Below, one piece after another: positions 63,337 to 64,000 of a stretch of DNA of 64,000 bases; the stretch's first letter is position 1; every line of letters begins with the position of its first letter. Under the pieces are notes generated by a model, which was not told the origin of the DNA, ran no database searches, and saw only the letters and a list, made by a program, of their open reading frames with translations. The stretch covers positions 1 through 64,000 of the forward strand of contig NZ_KB904449.1 in the NCBI RefSeq assembly GCF_000380105.1. The letters run 5' to 3'. Origin of the DNA: Streptococcus orisratti DSM 15617. GTDB taxonomy: Bacteria > Bacillota > Bacilli > Lactobacillales > Streptococcaceae. The position numbers were made by a program, and so were the translations under genes.

Positions 63337-63399
63337 CTTAAATTTCCTTTAAGTTTTTAATGTTAGACTTGAAAAAACAAAAAGAAGGAGGAACTTCCT

Positions 63400-63999
63400 A
63401 TGCAAAAGACGAGACATCCCTACATTTTCCAAATATTACTCTTCTTGCTCTGCTTTTCTCTTTCAAAATGGTTTTATGATAGCTACCTTATTTCATATTC
63501 CTACTATATCTCAAATTATGGTGTTGACTTTGCCTTGTCCCTCAATATCATTATTACTTTAATAATCAGCTACTTTACTTATGTTTTTTTAAACCTTTGT
63601 ACAAATAGACAAACGAAAAGTTCCACCCTAATTTCTTGCTATTTCATCTATTTCTTCTCGCTAGTTTATCTTCTTTTCCTAAAAAACATAGGAATGCAAG
63701 GATTTTCTTTAAATCCGCTGTCCTTCATTGGAGAAATTGAAAATGGCAGTCGCTTTGTGCCGGTTATGAACCTTCTCATGTTCATTCCCTTGGGGTTCCT
63801 CTACCCTCTGTCCAGAAAAAATATCTTACTAGGATTCTTAGGTATCCTCATGATTGTATCCTGTCAATTTGTATTTCGTTTAGGGATTTTTGATCTTGGC
63901 GATGTTAGTCTGAACCTATTGAGCCTCACTATTGGAAATCTCTTTTATCACTTCTTTCTGCAAAACTGGAAACAAAAACATGTCATTATAGTCTTTTAG
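63400..63999 (+). CDS. VanZ-like membrane protein
   Basis: A 199-residue protein with five to six transmembrane segments and a VanZ-like core: ENGSRFVPVMNLLMFIPLGFLYPL followed by LLGFLGILMIVSCQFVFRLGIFDLGDVSLNLLSLTIGNLFYHFF. VanZ proteins are linked to teicoplanin and other lipoglycopeptide tolerance or to envelope stress; here the role is open. GAAGGAGGAACTTCCT precedes the ATG. It ends with TAG at 63997-63999, so the gene is complete. Confidence 0.82.
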   Translation: MQKTRHPYIFQILLFLLCFSLSKWFYDSYLISYSYYISNYGVDFALSLNIIITLIISYFTYVFLNLCTNRQTKSSTLISCYFIYFFSLVYLLFLKNIGMQGFSLNPLSFIGEIENGSRFVPVMNLLMFIPLGFLYPLSRKNILLGFLGILMIVSCQFVFRLGIFDLGDVSLNLLSLTIGNLFYHFFLQNWKQKHVIIVF

Positions 64000-64000
64000 T

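Overview
The window is a chromosomal stretch of a low-GC Firmicute, almost certainly a Streptococcus. The protein sequences are streptococcal throughout (RpsO, Pnp, RlmB, MecA, the SUF proteins, PerR, the Opp/Ami-type peptide importer), and several gene orders are those of the genus: cysE-cysS-mrnC-rlmB-yacP-degV, argG-argH-rnpA-yidC-khpB, and mecA-rgpG-sufCDSUB-dacA-oppABCDF. I cannot name the species. Most genes are on the minus strand. Plus-strand exceptions are the PadR pair, a small MerR gene, three carboxypeptidase genes, an amino-acid ABC transporter and a VanZ-like gene.

Layout. 1-1600: a lipase-like gene cut by the window edge, a DUF1310 gene and a lipase-gene remnant. 1600-5200: a lipoprotein, DegV, YacP and RlmB. 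5250-8335: an accessory block (PadR + GyrI-like; TipA-type MerR + DUF2268 metalloprotease) sitting between rlmB and mrnC, which are normally adjacent. 8365-15655: mrnC, cysS, a nucleoside phosphorylase, a double GNAT protein, cysE, sseB-like and pnp. 15900-18340: three accessory genes bracketed by two inverted copies of a small MITE-like repeat. 18650-27600: rpsO, perR, TraX-like, a NisRK-like two-component system, polA, tRNA-Thr(CGT), fba and rpmH. 27700-31016: an accessory module (ABC-2 exporter, DUF998, LytTR regulator with DUF3021 partner) between rpmH and khpB. 31148-36414: khpB, yidC, rnpA, argH and argG. 36567-37321: a small membrane protein and divergent MerR regulator. 37796-46713: oppFDCB and two oppA genes. 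46949-51223: three tandem DD-carboxypeptidase paralogues. 51659-59029: the SUF operon, rgpG and mecA. 59107-59857: an IS200-type element. 59920-63999: uppP, a glutamine/polar amino-acid importer and a VanZ-like protein.

How it works together. Arginine synthesis (argGH), peptide import (opp), amino-acid import and cysteine/iron-sulfur metabolism (cysE, suf) form the nutritional core. Envelope functions (rgpG, uppP, DacA paralogues, YidC) are the other theme. I see an ArgR-type operator on the argG promoter and CodY-type boxes at both oppA genes.

The best candidate for something undescribed is the 433-nt argG-argH spacer. Its RNA strand can form three consecutive stem-loops, each with the hexaloop CAGAGA and a 5' asymmetric bulge, as in PyrR-binding loops. 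They are followed by an intrinsic terminator just before argH and by an alternative pairing that would disrupt the terminator. This looks like a PyrR-type attenuator placed inside an arginine operon. Other points worth attention: the first DD-carboxypeptidase has lost its SxN and KTG motifs; three genes (rlmB, polA, the second dacA) have a -10 box exactly 6 nt before the ATG, as expected for leaderless mRNAs; two different MerR genes have matching 19-bp-spacer promoters; and a MITE supplies the last codons of a ClbS-like gene.
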